64,000 nucleotides of DNA from Lucifuga dentata (Eukaryota > Chordata > Actinopteri > Ophidiiformes > Bythitidae): contig VXCM01000943.1 in the NCBI GenBank assembly GCA_014773175.1, positions 186,001 through 250,000 of the forward strand, written 5' to 3'. Shown in pieces: positions 1 through 33,760 of the stretch (its first letter is position 1; the number at the start of each line of letters is the position of its first letter). The position numbers and the translations under genes were made by a program. The notes under the pieces were generated by a model, which made no database searches, was not told the DNA's origin, and saw only the letters and a program-made list of their open reading frames with translations.

Positions 1-2222
1 TATCAGTTTCATTTCTTTGTCCTCCCAATGATATTCATGCCAAATCCCACAGCGCCCTATCTTTGCTCACAGCTGGCAAGTGTAACTAAAGGATTATGCA
101 AGCAGATTCTACAAGCAAATAGATTTCTCCCTACTTCAGAGGAAACTGCTAGTTATGCAGCGCCTATCTGTCCGCCAGGCATGCACAATACATGTCTCCC
201 ATTTTTTTACTTGTTTAAACAGTGAATTTCAGAAGAGGAAACAGAAGGAGAGCGCAACAGAAAGACAGAGGAGTTCCACAGTATACCTTCACTGTAGTAT
301 GCATATAAATTCAGCCATTCTGCTCAACAGTAAACTCAATTCTGTATGTCCTTACCTCTATATTTGGTGTTTATATGTCTTATTGGAAGACAGGTTTGCT
401 GAACTTCATTTGAACTTGATTTGCATATAACACATGATTCCACAAGGCTGCCAACTAGCAAAATAATTAGCATGAAAGGACACGACTGGACAGACACCTA
501 GTGTCCATGATCACAATTTATGACTGATACTTCACAGTGGCAGTGACACACAAACATGAGTCAAGGACTCAACTATCTGAATATTTTTGAAGGTTTCTTT
601 CCTATGGTACAGACCGAGCCTTGCCCACAATGGTTATTTCCAATTCTCAGCATGGCCTTCCTGCTGTCCCTGAGGGAGATGTGTATTAATTAGCATTGAT
701 CTGGAGCAAGAAAACAGAGAGCAGATTGGGACAGGTCCAAGGCTATCACAGATACGGGAGCTTATTTGAAATACAGCACAGAATACATTTACATGTTACA
801 TTTACCTGTCAGCTTACTGACAGCCTGAGTGCACCATGAGTGCAGCTGTAGAAAGAGTACTTTTTCCAAATAACCACATGTAATCACATTTACCTACATA
901 CACCTCGGGCTCATATTTTATGCACTTGTTTGCAACCTGTTTGCTTCCCAAATATTTGACTTTTAATTTCCTATCAACAAGTATGCTTGGAAGAGAAGAC
1001 ATATTTTTTAAATGTGTTGTAGGAGTTTAGGATGAAACAGTTTCCTTACAGCTTGCTTCTTGATTTCTAATATACATTACTCAGGGTCAGAGTGCTGATT
1101 TAGGCTCTATTACCTGGGTCCCTTTGACCATTTTTCTTCCATAATGACCTCAAAGACATACTGTAAACGTTTCTAGATCAGCAGTCCTAATCACAGACCC
1201 AAGATGCATTCCAGCCCTTCTTGCTGAGCAGGCAAGGCCTCTTTGAGCCATTAGGCTCCAAACAGCTGTGAATGCCTTGTTATGCGCACAGCCATGTATT
1301 ATTGGAGTCAGAGAGAACCTAATAATATCTAACCAAAAAAGGGCTATACCAGACATCTTTATATGTGAGGAAATCTCCACTTTAACATTTTTCTAGCCTC
1401 ACACATCCTTGTCCTCTCTGTTTCTCTAAGTCTCTTTGTCAAGCACGAGGTCTTATTTAAAAACTGTTCTTCTGCTCATATTTTGTGCTTATGACCAATT
1501 CCCTGCAAAAGTTGTGACACAGCAGTTTCACTGATTTTCTACAAACTTCTGCAATACAGTTTTATTAAAAGTGCGAGTAAAACATTTTTAACTGTATTAT
1601 TGTCCTTGGTCTGATATGCTACACCTGTGATTTTTATGGTGATCATGTAGTAGAAGCACGTGTGACGTCAAAGAACATTTCACACATTCTATCAGACATA
1701 TATTTTTCATCCTCAGTATAGTTCCTCAGTTAGGTTTGTCATGTGCAAAGCTATTTTGTGCATTGCCTTGTATGACAGTCTGACAATTTCCTGTGATTCA
1801 GCAGCTGTGATAAGCAGTAAGAGACAGCAGCAGTTTTTGCTTTTATTCATAGCATGTCACCAAAATGGTAATCCACAGACTTGTACTGTAGCTCCAGTAA
1901 TGAATCATCAGCATCAGAAAACAATAGCTGCCCATTCTATCCCCAGACAAAACTGAATTATGATATCAGATCAGCTAAGAAAAGCTTTTATATGAAATGA
2001 GAAAATCTGCCACTGCTAGAATAAAGCCATATTTTTAATAAGCAATACTGGTGGGATTTTGTTGCAAACACTAAATTTATGCTAGTAAGCTTCTTATACC
2101 TATAAAGTTGTGTAAACTCATTGGTTGATGAAATTGGTAAATACCAAATGGTGGAGATCTCAGCCGACTGCAGAAAGTCCAACAAGAATCTCATCTACAC
2201 CATGTTCCCAAGGAGAGAGGGA

Positions 2223-2224
2223 GG

Positions 2225-2263
<39 letters not shown>

Positions 2264-2286
2264 GGAGAGTTTGGCTGGGAGAAACN

Positions 2287-2325
<39 letters not shown>

Positions 2326-2347
2326 GGAGAGTTTGGCTGGGAGAAAC
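2223..2347. repeat. GA repeat duplicated exactly across a single N
   Basis: The run of GA followed by AAATGGAGAGTTTGGCTGGG occurs on both sides of N2286. This looks like two overlapping contig ends placed side by side. A CT repeat lies about 100 bp further right (2450-2489). Confidence 0.8.
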
Positions 2348-2447
2348 AGACAACAATTACACTTGCCCTAGGAGACCGAGGGAACCTGACCACGTTGCTA
2401 TGGAAACTCAAGTACAGCAGAAAGTAACAGGAAAATCAATTCAGATT

Positions 2448-2493
<46 letters not shown>

Positions 2494-3728
2494 CACAAGG
2501 GCTACAAAACACACTTTCACTCTGAATCACATTTTAACTATTGTTGGGCTGATGCAGCACTAATCACAACAAACACAATGGTTTTATTTTTCACTCCCCT
2601 CGAATGACAAATGTGGATTATAGTGACCGGAAAAACACATCTTCAGTACACACCGCTGAAAGTGTGAAAGTGAATGCAGGCATGAATGCGGCACAATACA
2701 ACACAAATCACCCTCTGTCTTGGGTGCACCATTCATTCTTGCTCTTTCTTTCCTTTCTCTCCTTTCCCTCACTCCCTCGGAGGGGCAACACCAGCTGTAT
2801 GCAGGTGATAAGCGTGTGCAGCGATGGGCGCTCTGCTCTGATTGGCTGGCTCAACTCCTACGCTGATGTGAAGATTGCAGGCTGCGTCTGTCAATGGCCA
2901 TTCTGCCTGTGGCTGTCACCTCGTGACGTCACTGCCGCAAATGACAATTTGACAGGCAACAATCACAAAACTGGGTCTGAGAATTACACCATGATTTTTA
3001 AAGAGTGCTTTAATGTTTCTGATGGATGCATGCTCTTATTACTGAGGATAAATCAGAGACAGGGTGGAACATAAAGAAAGAATGAAAAAATAACCATCAT
3101 CTTTTATCAGGTTTATACATGCGTACACAGACACACACACACACACACACACACTGCTCTGATCATCTAACTGGACGTTAGGTTATGACAGAAACTGACA
3201 GCCAGTTTGTCCATTCAGTCCCGTTGTTTTCGCCACAGCCATTTAAGCAGCAGCCTGCAGGGAATTGGTGCTGTTTGCATCTTTGGCTGTGCAATGGCAA
3301 GGTGAGGTCAAAGACCGGCTGCAAGTGCACTAGGTGTGTGTGTGTGTGTGTGTGTGTGCCTATGCATGCATGTGTTCTCAAAGCTCATGGCGAGGAAAAA
3401 GCAAAAGGAGAGAAAATGAGGCTTGCTAGTCTTGAATAAAAATAATGATGCTTGATGCCTCATACATCAAGAAAAAGATAGAGGGTCACCTTGCAGTGAT
3501 GTAAGTTGGTCATTTGCTACTGAGGGAGTCAACTCCTCTGAATGATTTGTTGGAAGCTGATTTGTTTTGTAGTGCTGAGAGCCTTTTCACTGATATTTTC
3601 AGATCAATATGCTCCTTAACATGTCATCTTCATATGGATGCACAAAAAGTTCTGATACAATTAAATATTATGTAACAATAACAATAGAACAAAAGCAACA
3701 ATAAGGATGATTTTTAATCCAGTAAATA

Positions 3729-3861
3729 TACTTGATATGATTTTTTTTTTTTTAACTTTTGTCACAATTGTACATATTCATATATATTTTGATTNTACTT
3801 GATATGATTTTTTTTTTTTTAACTTTTGTCACAATTGTACATATTCATATATATTTTGATT
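3729..3861. repeat. 66-bp exact duplication across a single N
   Basis: Bases 3729-3794 and 3796-3861 are identical, including a 13-T run, on either side of N3795. This is a probable assembly artefact. Confidence 0.85.
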
Positions 3862-4759
3862 AGACATTCCTGTCATTATCATCACACTCAATAGGCTCAT
3901 ATATACTGAACACATGTAGTCTACTCCTCTTTTTAACTTGATTACAGAAAACAGTTTGATTTGTTGTCTAACATTTGTGGATTATTCATTATGGGTTAAT
4001 ATAAAAGCTGCATGCCACACATTTTAATATAATTAGATTGCAGAACAGATTGCATTGAATTGATATAAGAATAAGATCTAAATTTAATGTTTGAATTCAG
4101 GTTCAGCAAACATACAGACTTTGTTCATTTAGGTTACTAAGACACTTGATGTTTATTTTTCCTTTAATTTGTCACCCATCTGTATGTCTTGTTTTCTGGG
4201 ACACAAGCCATCCAATTAGATTATTCCTTCTGATTAGTGTGCAATGGGTGCTCTTAAATAATTTCTAATCAGTGTTACAGATGCCCAGCATGAGGCATAG
4301 GCACCAAGATGCTGAGTGAAAGTTTAAAGAGGCTTGATGTGATTTACTGTATTTTCCAGATTACCACCCAGGGAGCAGAATAAGACCAAGCATTAATCCT
4401 TGATTGGATGGAAGACTTGAGAGAAAATAAAAAGGAGAGGAAAAACCCTTAGGTCACCAGAGTGATTTGACATTATTAAAAGGGGGCTCCACTCATTTTC
4501 CACATCAAATTCAGTTTAATGGCGATGAGAAACCTTCAGCATGTGAAAACAACTGTTGCCTTTGTGGCCATAGAGGGCAAAACATCCCTAAAATGACTTT
4601 TATGGTTTTAATTTTCAAACTTGTAATCTTAAGGTGATGTCATAAGGGTCAGTTTCTCTGACTTTACAGAGTGCCCTCTACAGTCACAAATGTCTATATA
4701 CAGTTATTTTCATTTCCTGGATACCAATACACTACTTCTAATTTGTCAGGTTGGTGGCT

Positions 4760-4803
4760 TTAAAGGACCATCAACATAAACAGTCACCAGTATGGTCCTT
4801 TAA
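4760..4803. mobile_element. 44-bp relic of the TTAA element (dscam intron 3)
   Basis: Almost only the two termini remain: TTAAAGGACCAT, then CACCAGTATGGTCCTTTAA, separated by about 13 bp. Both TTAA flanks are intact. It matches the ends of copies B-D, more than 44 kb away. Confidence 0.65.
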
Positions 4804-4964
4804 GTACCTATTTTTTTTGTCTAATTGGTCATTTTAAGATAAAATGGGATTAGACACTGTTACATTATGAAATGTGATTGAGCGCACTGTTTTTTCCCTC
4901 TATTTCCCCCAGCACTTTAGCTGGGAGCATATGGGAAGGTTCCATGCCACCTGCCACTAAATGA

Positions 4965-4999
<35 letters not shown>

Positions 5000-5726
5000 G
5001 ATAGTAATTTTGGACCTTGACATCCCCACTCATCCCATAGCCCACAACCAGGACAGTTTATAAACAGAAATTAATTGCTTGTTCTGCCTGTAATTAGCTC
5101 ACACCATGCTTATTACTAATCTGTGTTTTGGCCTCTGGCCAGGCTAGTTCTGGCCCGGCTCCAGTCCATTCTCAACACAGAGCTGCTGTACAGTAATCCA
5201 TAAACTCTGGCAGGACAGACCCCTTCCTCCAAATGAGCTTTAGTGGACTCAACACAAATTTCATTTCTAGCTGATGTGCATGTCACTTTAAAGTTCAATG
5301 TGTCAGCCAGTGTATGAACCACTTACAACTTATGGACAATTGTTCAAGATAAATTTGTGATCCAAATGTAAATGTGTCTTCCTCCCATGACAAAAGTTCA
5401 AACTTCAGAATTGGGACCTACTATCACTCTCAAATTGATTAACAGGTCTTTTAATACAACAAGTAACAACTGTCAATAACTCATTTTAAAGGGGACGTAC
5501 TATGTCCAATTAGAGGATGTGATATATGATTAAATTATTCTTTTTTGTTATTTTCCTTCTTTATTTTAGTAGGAAGTATGTATGTATGTATGTAATGAAT
5601 ACTGTCAGTTGCACAGAAATGTCCAGTAAGAAATAAATATAAGATCCTGAACTTCCTGAAAGCTTCCTATAAGCAGATGGGTCATACACAGACACCTACA
5701 TTATAAACTGCAATTAAGTATAGTAT

Positions 5727-5784
5727 GAAGAAGAAGAAGAAGAAGAAGAAGAAGAAGAAGAAGAAGAAGAAGAAGAAGAAGAAA
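5727..5784. repeat. GAA triplet repeat, about 19 units
   Basis: An uninterrupted GAA/TTC run in dscam intron 3. It is TTC in the dscam sense. Confidence 0.95.
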
Positions 5785-8227
5785 ATAATTTAGGCCATCA
5801 TTGCATAACATTTCCTGCAACATCATCACTGTACACTGTACTATAAATGCTGCTCCTTTAAACTTCTCTCTTCAATCCAAGTCAAAACAAAGGGGCATCC
5901 CCGTCACAGAAAACCAAATTGCCTATTAAAGATGAGAGCATGGTTAGTCTCCCTGTGCGCCCAGCCATCACCACCCTAATCATTCCCTGCCTAAACAGCC
6001 TAATGGCTGCCATATTGCTACTGTTTATTAGTAAACACTGATGGAAGAGTGCCCGCTTCAACAGTTGTTGATTTTGTCTATCCGTATGGAGTATCAGCTG
6101 GGAATCACAGCCGCAGTGCCAGAATGTTGTCTGCTGTTCAGTCTCCCATCACTAAACAGATTGCTTTATTGTTTTATGTGCATAATGATTAGGATGTCAG
6201 TAGATGGCTTAATATAACACATAAACTGAAGATAAGACATAAAACAAATCTGAGCGCTGCGAGGAGCTTTTTTTCTGGCATTTGAACTTTATTGCAGAAG
6301 TAGAAAATGTAAGGAAATATGTGAAAGCAAGAATGAATTAGAATTTGTGAGATATTTAGTTGTGCATAAAGTCTGTGCCTTAGCCGCTGATCCATAAGGG
6401 CGCTCTGAATACGACTTCAGGTTTAAGATGCTTTTGGGAAGCCCAGTCCGAGATCGATTTCCCTCCATCTCTGTCTCAGTAACCCTTCTATCGATCCTTA
6501 TCAAATATGTATCACGTCCTCAAGCGTTCACCGCAGCTAAGATGCAGACTTCCAAGAGCAACAGCTCAAAGAGAAAGTCAGAGATAGCCTTACTCTTTTC
6601 AAATGCTAATCCTCATACAGTAGCTCATACTACCGTCCAGTGTGAGGGTTAACATCAGTAAAAATATATATATAAAATAAACCTTAGCTATTTTAAAAGC
6701 AAACAGCATCAAAGCATCAAAACATGGTATTTAACACAATGCTATCCTAGAGCAAGATTTTAAAAAAGACAAGAGTGGGATTAGTGTTCTACATATGGCA
6801 GCAGTGAGCTATACAATGCAGGAAAAAAAACACTCCCACTGTCTCTACACTCCCCTCACTTCTTGCTAAAAGGGTCTTGTCTTGTCCTCTTCCAATTCCC
6901 CAAACTCCCCTTCACACAGCACTCATATGTTGCAAATGCACAAAATGCATCCTTCAGCTCATGTTCCCATAATTCTCTCTGGCAGCACCGTGATTAATGC
7001 ACACAACTATTGACTTTTCTTTTCCTTTGCTCTTTTTTTCTTTCTAGATTCTGCACCCCTCACCTCCAATCCCAAACACTTCCCACTTGACAGTATCACA
7101 TATTGTACGCTGTCACTCACAAACTGATTCACTCACGTGTACAGGCAATGAATATAGTACATTAAAATAAAAATGCATGCACAATTACCATTATACATAC
7201 ATACACACACATAGTGAATAAACACTAAGTACCCCATCTCCCATAGCTTTCCAGCAGCTGTGTGTGAGTGGACTGGGAAAAGGGGTGCAGAGAAAGACAA
7301 GGGTCAGCATTTCACTAACTGCTGATCTGTGTGGGAGAAGGAAGGGTGCAAAATGATAGGCTGTGTTGTTTTCATAAGGTTTCGCTGCAGGATGGGTGGG
7401 GTAGCATGCACAAAACACATCTGAGCATCCACAGACACACACACACACATTGTATGTACAGTACATTTACACGCGTCTGCAAGCAGAGTACCCAATTACA
7501 TCAAAATCTTCCTCCCAATTGTTGTGTTTACATGCAGAGAACACGCACTCCTGCTTGAGCCATGACCCATTTTTTCAGACCCACCCACCCACCAACAAGA
7601 TCAAGAAACCAGAAATCTAAAGCACAATAACGAAATGAGGAGCAGGAGTGAGCAAGGAAGGAGAGAGGAAAGTAGGAAAGGAGTGAAAAAGAGGAGGAAG
7701 AGAAAACAAGGGAAGGGAAAAGTGGGAGGGAGATCATGTGGCTAATGTGACGCAGTCCCTTGTTTATGGGGGGAAAAATCCTGTGCCTCACCCATTCTCC
7801 TTCTCTCTCCACCTTTTAACTCTCCTCTTTTCACTCTTCCCCCCCCAATTTTCCTCACACACTTCCTCACCTCTAATCTGCACTCTCCTCTTCTTAATTT
7901 CCCCGCATCTTTTTTCTTTCCTCTTCACCAGCTTATATCTACCACTATGCCCTCCTTCCAAGGTTGGCCTGACTTTGGGCGTGTTGAATTTACAGCTCCT
8001 GCCTTTCAGTGCCCTCACTGTCAATCTCATTGAAAAATGGAGGAGGTGGCACATCATTGGCATGGTAAATCCAGGCTGAGCGACGATCCTGCAAAGCAAA
8101 CACCTACAGAAGCCGTTTGAAGACATCTTTAACATTCCAGCGACTGATCTGGTGGCTAGTTAAGACTGTGATTATATTAGCAAGCAAAATGTCAAATTAG
8201 CTTCTATAAGCGCTCACAGGAACCCAT

Positions 8228-8228
<1 letters not shown>

Positions 8229-8281
<53 letters not shown>

Positions 8282-8302
8282 GAGAGAGAGAGAGAGAGAG
8301 AG
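8229..8302. repeat. GA dinucleotide repeat
   Basis: GA runs interrupted once by AACAG in dscam intron 3. Confidence 0.95.
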
Positions 8303-11300
8303 GAGGTGGAGAACAGAATGCAAGACGTACAGAGGCACTTTCATCGCTTAAATGCTAAACAAGCAGTTGGGAGTTGGCCGACATGAATGTGACTGAAAAA
8401 TGTAACTCGAGATTTTTTAACAATGCCCTGAGTATTGGATGGAGTTATTTGCATAAAGCAAATAAAGAAAGCAGCATTTTCCACACAGGAGGAAATTGAC
8501 TAGGGCTCTGTGCCAAGCAGGTTATGCAATCAGATGAGAAGAGAGGAAAGAAGGCCAATAGTCAAGGCCAGTGGAGGAGGATGGAAGGGAGAGGAGAGAA
8601 GAGGAGAGGAGAGGAGAGGAGAGGAGAAAAATGAAGAGAAGACAACAGTGCCATATGCAATGTTTCGATGTGTATGAACAAATCCTCCTCCATATCATTA
8701 GTGTGAATAAAGTCAAACACAGAAAGAAAGAAAAAGGAATGAATAGTCACATACAATAAGAGCATGTTAGAGAGAGAGAGAGACAGCCAGGGAGGAGGAA
8801 AGGCTTTTGGAGTCATCCCACTCCACCAGCCTTGAAGTAAGCATAAGCCTTAATACAGAATAAAGCTTCCTGTCCTCCATCTCTAGCCTAATCTCCAGTC
8901 TGAAAAGATGAAAGGCATGCATGTTTGCTCTAAGGAGAAAGCCCTATCTCTCAATGCCATGAGGAGACCCCTTTATGTCCATCCCCATTTTCTTCTCTTC
9001 CTTGTTCCCTTTCCACACCTGTCTCTCCTCTCCTAGGAAACTACAGTATACTGGCTGCCTGACTAAATATCCTTATCTATATCTCTTTCTCAGGAGTAAC
9101 TGCTTATGCAATTAAGTTATTGGTGTAAGTACAGCTTGCAAGTGACCAGAAGAGTCTGGTCTCCAGAAATTGGTGAATGTGCAGGATATCAAATAAATGC
9201 CCTCTGGATGAAAAGTGAGAGAAATAGGATTTCTTTCTGTGACAAGATTATATAAATGCAGCGTGACAGGAACAGGTAGTAGGAAGGAAAATCATGCTAA
9301 AAACATCTAATGTGACTGAGGTTTAAATTTAATTTTCCTTATGCTTACCTAAAGCAAAGTTGTTTTAGTTCTCTAAGAGTACCTTTGTTCTTAACACCAA
9401 CAACCGGGGGGAAAAAATGGCATGACCACTCTTCACTATTCACTTCACTATTCACTATTTTGAAAATAAGTCTAATTTGGGGAACAGCATTTGTTCCCAA
9501 AATAAAATTTGTATCTAAAGGATTGTCTTCATTTTTTTAAAAATTACAATATTGTTCTGGACAAGTCACTTGCTAAAAGTCTAAATGACAGGAAATTGCA
9601 CAATACCTGTATTTCCAAACCAAGATTTGAATGGATGCAAATGTTGACATGCAAAGTTAAAGCTGGAAGAGCCTCCACACTCATACTGTGTCTATAGCCT
9701 CTGAAAAACAGCCATTGTTAGGAGAGTCAGCAGCAGCAGCTAAATGCATAGATGTACAGACACATCTTACATAGTGTGACAGAGGCACAAAATAATTTCC
9801 ACCAATTCTGAACTCAAGAGTCACGACTAATGCATTAGGAGAGATGTTAGTGGTTACCATAGAATTCATGCACTAATTTCACAACATATAGAACTGTGTG
9901 AATCTGCAAGGAGAATGCACGGCTTCAGTGACAACATGTTTGAAAATATTCCATTTCCAACCACTCTTCTCTACAACCAAGGCTGCTTCATTACAGGGGG
10001 GTCACATAATGAAGGATGACAGACAAAAGGTGGATTGATGGAAAAATACAAAGAGATACGCCATCCCTTTTCAAAAGCTTGACCACTTGACATGCAAACA
10101 CATAAAAAAAACATACATAGACATAGATGTGTGTGCACACTGACACACCAAGGTGTACCAATTCACAGACCCACACACTTGCATACACAAAACAAAAAAG
10201 CAAGGAGATGCATTCGGTCTACCGCTTAAAAGCCAGGCAGAAACGCAGTAGGACACTGCCTCAACACCTCCTGTCTTCTTTTTTTTTCACCTCTTTCATC
10301 TCTCTATTAGCTCAGTCAATTGTTTATCAAAAGCAGTGAGGAGGCGATTGGAGCCGGGCATTTGAAAGCTCGTGCTGCGAGATCCATTTTAAAATGCATG
10401 ACGGGTTAATGGTATGTTAGTGGCAACATTAGGACCCAGCAAGCTCGCATCGTGCTCATTCACATTGAAAACAGGCCGCTTCAAATGACTACTAAGCAGT
10501 CCTCATTCTGAGAGGTAATTCATATTGTAATTAACTTTTCAATCACAGCTGATTAATTAAGACAGGCCCTAGTCTGTAATTATGCATCTATTTTTGACCC
10601 GAATGTGAATCATTGCATATTCACAGATTTCAGCAGCTTGGATTTAAACTACTTTCCACTTCACATGCAAGTTATTGATCTCCTTTAAAAAACAAATTTA
10701 TAGCTGATTTTAAATGTTAAAGCCATGCAGAGGTTTCTATATCTTAGTTCATCAACATTATTTATATAATCAAGTGACATCTGGTCTATATTTTTGTCTG
10801 TGTTTCAAGAAAGCTCATCGTGGTTACATTGTGTCTTCTTTTGACTTCTCTCCCCCACATTCTGATGCACAATAGAAAGGTATGAAAGTGTGTTTGATGT
10901 TACCATTCCCAACAAAAACCAGAGATTAATAATTTAGCATGGCTGTAGGATAGCTTTAGTTTGTGTCCACTGAGACCAAGTCTTCTTTTATGAAAAATTG
11001 AAAAAAGCAGGGGCTGCAGAAGGAGTTGGAAAACTAGGCTGGGTCAAACTGTACCCGGTCGCCATTGTCAAACACTGTTGGGATCCTCTCTCTCTCTTTT
11101 CTTTCACAGTGAAAGCACACACAAACACACACACACAAGCACACACATCTTTCTAATGCTCGCTCCTAGAGTAAACATACCATCTCCATAACAGTGCAAG
11201 GTGAATCCGCTCATGCATCAGAATCTACCATCAAATATTTATCACCGAGCAGCAGTGATTTTGACCGTGTGCTCATGCTTTCGACAGCACTCACCTGCTG

Positions 11301-12636
11301 CAATACTTATTGGAGTAAACACGGACAATCCAATATTGTTGTTCTTGTGAATGCTTGCAAAAGAACTCAAAAGAACACTGAGCATACGAGATGATCCATC
11401 AAAGCCTCACTGCATATTCTATAGGCTGTCAGACATGTTGTAAAAAATGGAAAGGTGTTACCATAGGCAGTGCAATAAAAACTGATTTAAAAAATTACAG
11501 GTAATGGTTTTCAATGTAAAGGAGTGGCACGCACACTTTATCAAATTTATAATGGAGAGATGGTTTTTACATCTGCACATCTATTTTACTGTATTACTGA
11601 AATTTTGAAAATAGGATATATAGAGAGGATGTGTTGGACAGTCTCCTCATAATGATACATTACAGATGATTATCAAATATAAACATCATCTATGGGTCTT
11701 GTCTACATGATTCCTTTCATTTACAGAGCCTAATCATATCTGCATGCTCAATATTATCCCGCTCACCATGACATTAGGCAATGTCTTCAACCAGCAGCTG
11801 GCAGCAAGTAACTTGAGTAACCTCGAATAAATAAGTCGCTGACATGGATCAGAAGACACATCTTCATGCTTGAACAGACACATTTAAAATGCCACCAAAA
11901 CACCGTCCCAGATTCTGCCCTCAGTCAAGTGACATCAAGTGCTCACTTACAGGTCCCTGAACGCCCCAGAATGAAGCAAATCAGCCAGCGGGCAGTACAC
12001 AGAGCAATCAAAGAGATAAACATCCTATTTAACTTCAGTAAAAATCCAACCCGGGGAACATTTTGGTGACTCGTGTTATCATGCTGAGCTACTGGATTCA
12101 AACAAGCAGGATAACTAGGTCAATGATGCTATGTAAACTGTTCCACTTTACCCCTTGCTGGACTCAAAATGGAGTTGGCTGAGGCTGAGAAGGCATGCAG
12201 CCTCAGCGTGGTGATTCAGTGTGACAGTTGTCAACATCCTCTGGATAGTGAAAGGACAGGACTGTACAGAACTGCAGTAATGGCCAACCATGGCAGTAAA
12301 CAGGTAAGATGAGTCACAGTTAAACAGAACACAGTGTCCAAAGAGCACAGAGCATTACAGAGTATTGAGATAAACAGAAAAAAAGGCAACACATCTTTCC
12401 ATCCGTCAAGCAATTTTGCCCTAACCAAATACACCCCAAGATGATTAATTTTATGCTTTTTAATGGCTTAAATACTGTGTTCAAAGGTTTGACAGCAGCC
12501 AGTTGTTTTAATATTTAACACTGGGACTTTACCTCACATATTCTAGATATGAGGCCTCGTTATTAATGAGCTGTGCCCCTGAACTTATTGGATGACTGTA
12601 CTGAAGTATCCAGTATATTCATGTGACTTGTCTTAC

Positions 12637-32837
<20,201 letters not shown>

Positions 32838-33760
32838 GCCCTGCTCCGTTCAATCCCCCCAAGTTATGCTTCCTCTTCTTCCGCCGACCGGTGCCTCCCT
32901 GGGTTTCTTTTCTGTGCGCTTGGGGTAAGGTTAAACATTTGCCACAGTCTTGATGCAAACCGGTTCCAAGTCTCTACTTTTAATATCAGCTTCTTAGTTG
33001 TTCGCAGACTTTATCTTTTTCTCTGCGCCTTGCCTTTGCGCTTGGAACGTAAATGAGCTTATGTGATTGTCTTGGGGAGAGCTGTGCTCAGACTCTCCTC
33101 CTCTGCTCCGCGTCTTGCTGCTTCTCCCTGTTATTCACAAGGATGCTGAAGGGGTGAAGCCCAGGTGTGTGTGATGCTGAGTCAGAGCCGGGTATGAGCC
33201 GATCCTGAAACAAAAATGGAATGTCGAAACTGGATAAACAAATTTGAAAAAAAGAAAGAAAGAAAGAAAGAAAAAGAAAGAAAAAAACTCTCAAAAACCC
33301 CGATATCTTAAATAAAAGACTGATTGACGAATCATCCTTTGGGGAAGGGGAGGATTAAAAATTTAGGAAATTAAAATAATTAAAACAGCAAAGAGGCAAA
33401 CGGGGGGAGAGGGTGGTAGAGTAAGAATGAAAACAGGTTTTTTTTTCTGAGACTCCAAAGTCAGATCATCTTCATCGCCTCTGTGCGTCCAGCAAGAGGC
33501 GAGCAAGCGCATCTTCCCCGCTGCCGCTCTCTAATCGCTAGACACTGACTCTGTGAGCATTACACAGAATAACCCTCTGCCTGCCCCTGCAGACGTTTTA
33601 ATTCCTCATTGCCTTAAAGGAGCAGAGGCGGTTACCGGTCGGTCCTGAGGGCAAGGTGCTGCTGGAGGTGAGAGCATACAGCGAGGGCTGCATTTGCATT
33701 AAGGAAATGAGCTGCACCTGACGCACCGAGGCACCCGGGATAAGATTTTACGCACGGTGA
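32838..33760 (-). promoter_or_regulatory. dscam: probable dscam 5' leader and CpG-enriched promoter region
   Basis: The sequence to the right of the dscam start codon is richer in G, C and CpG than its surroundings, for example around 33100-33115, 33490-33535, 33625-33645 and 33720-33760. It includes an AAAG-type simple repeat near 33250-33285. There is no clear TATA box in the correct position, so the transcription start is not assigned. The call rests on position and composition only. Confidence 0.5.

Larger units (their letters stand above)
1..12636 (-). other. dscam: dscam intron 3 (partial, runs off the left end)
   Basis: No exon was recognised on either strand here. The segment holds GA, CA, GAA and GGAGA simple repeats, a long purine then pyrimidine switch (7.6-7.9 kb), a 44-bp relic of the TTAA element (4760-4803), two single-N duplications, and a TAATTA-rich block at about 10.3-10.6 kb that may be a conserved regulatory element. 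Otherwise it looks like unremarkable AT-rich intron. Confidence 0.8.

Noticed and set aside
2121..2525. 134-codon frame rich in Glu-Arg repeats, and its antisense
   Set aside because: It is created by GA/CT microsatellites and spans an N.
1..12636. Expected dscam exon 4 (rest of Ig domain 2)
   Set aside because: I looked on the minus strand for the YNYRC-type cysteine block and the preceding ALYI motif and saw no convincing match. The exon probably lies beyond the left edge.
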